Under the pieces are notes generated by a model. It saw only the letters and a program-made list of their open reading frames with translations. It was not told the origin of the DNA and did not search any database. Below, piece after piece: positions 33,764-34,128 of a stretch of DNA of 34,128 nucleotides. Made by a program: the position numbers and the translations under genes. The first letter of the stretch is position 1. Every line of letters starts with the position of its first letter. Source of the stretch: an uncultured archaeon (lineage in GTDB: Archaea; Halobacteriota; Halobacteria; Halobacteriales; Haloferacaceae); assembly GCA_937138675.1 (NCBI GenBank), contig CAKZPG010000011.1, forward strand, positions 1 to 34,128, given 5' to 3'.

Positions 33764-34128
33764 CTCGCTCACGGCTGACGCCGTTCGCTCGTTGAGGGGA
33801 GGGCTTCCTGCTTCCACGACGCGCTTTGCAGATACAGGTGTATCCACAGGGAGCGCAGTCTCCACAGGCGTTGATTCGGAGTATCCCACTCCTACATCTT
33901 CGAGACCGCGAGAAAGAATGTTCCACGCCGCGTTCACGTCCCTGTCCGCCTCAAACCCACACGCCGGACAGGAGTGTTCACGGACCCACAACGGCTTCTC
34001 CGTCGAGACGCCACAGGACGCGCACTCCTTGGTCGTCCCGCGTGGATTGACCGCGACGAAGTGCGTCCCCTCTCGTTCGCACTTGTATTCGAGCATCCGG
34101 AGGAACGTCCGCCACGCGGCAGACGCCG
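33761..34128 (-). CDS. tnpB: TnpB RNA-guided endonuclease (IS1341/IS605 type), 5' part outside window
   Basis: Only the last 122 codons are in the window; the frame is open to the edge (34126 is the last complete codon). The zinc ribbon is clear: CASC (about 33983-34020 region) and HSCPAC with GF following, and the DRDVNAAWNILSRG segment holds the third RuvC acidic residue of the TnpB nuclease. The last 45 residues are a variable tail. TnpB is a small nuclease guided by an RNA made from the end of its own gene, and is the relative of Cas12. Any tnpA transposase would lie outside the window. Confidence 0.9.
   Translation of the reverse strand, partial: ASAAWRTFLRMLEYKCEREGTHFVAVNPRGTTKECASCGVSTEKPLWVREHSCPACGFEADRDVNAAWNILSRGLEDVGVGYSESTPVETALPVDTPVSAKRVVEAGSPPLNERTASAVSE

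Noticed and set aside
1-34128. CRISPR array, toxin-antitoxin pair or other defence island
   Set aside because: No direct repeats with regular spacing, no Cas genes and no toxin-antitoxin pair; TnpB is the only mobile or nuclease system seen.

Overview
The window is chromosomal DNA of a haloarchaeon (class Halobacteria). The evidence is high GC with third-position G/C, acidic proteins, Tat lipoproteins, archaeal ribosomal protein S8e, a HerA/NurA pair, MptA, many small Halobacteria-only protein families, and TATA-like boxes centred 25-28 bp upstream of many start codons, the spacing expected for leaderless transcripts. The genus cannot be told from this sequence alone.

Layout. 1-3022: 3' part of a Cdc48-type double AAA+ ATPase and a Tat lipoprotein. 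3070-10940: a phosphate island. A minus-strand operon pstS-pstC-pstA-pstB-phoU (two ATGA overlaps) is divergent from a helical haloarchaeal protein, followed by an AbrB-PhoU fusion regulator; AT-rich elements sharing an 8-mer lie in front of both units. 11083-15588: information processing, with rps8e divergent from a DUF2240 gene, then nurA and herA, and a small DUF7113-like gene antisense between nurA and herA. 15636-20291: a universal stress protein, a non-coding or decayed stretch, NAD kinase, an HD-domain hydrolase, and a malic enzyme-phosphotransacetylase fusion. 20307-25097: carB and a trail of small minus-strand genes (a winged-helix-like protein, a DUF5815-like protein, two small membrane proteins). 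25383-25456: tRNA-Ile(GAT). 25492-31790: FxsA-like membrane protein, DUF255/thioredoxin-fold protein, MptA GTP cyclohydrolase, a DUF7124-like protein, an FAD/NAD oxidoreductase, a DUF6149-like protein and an MBL-fold hydrolase. 31858-34128: an amine-oxidase-type FAD protein, a GNAT acetyltransferase pseudogene, and the 3' end of an IS1341/IS605-type TnpB running off the right edge.

How the parts fit. PstSCAB imports phosphate by ABC transport, and PhoU plus the AbrB-PhoU protein probably report or regulate phosphate status. NurA and HerA are partners in DNA end resection. NAD kinase makes the NADP that the malic enzyme may use. The right end shows recent mobile activity: a TnpB element abuts codon 1-3 of a GNAT gene that also carries a one-base frameshift, so the gene is dead there. 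Most of the rest is ordinary core haloarchaeal genome. I did not find a clear undescribed defence or biosynthetic system. The best leads are the TnpB/GNAT junction, the gene between nurA and herA, the repeated AT-rich element in the phosphate island, and the helical protein next to pstS.
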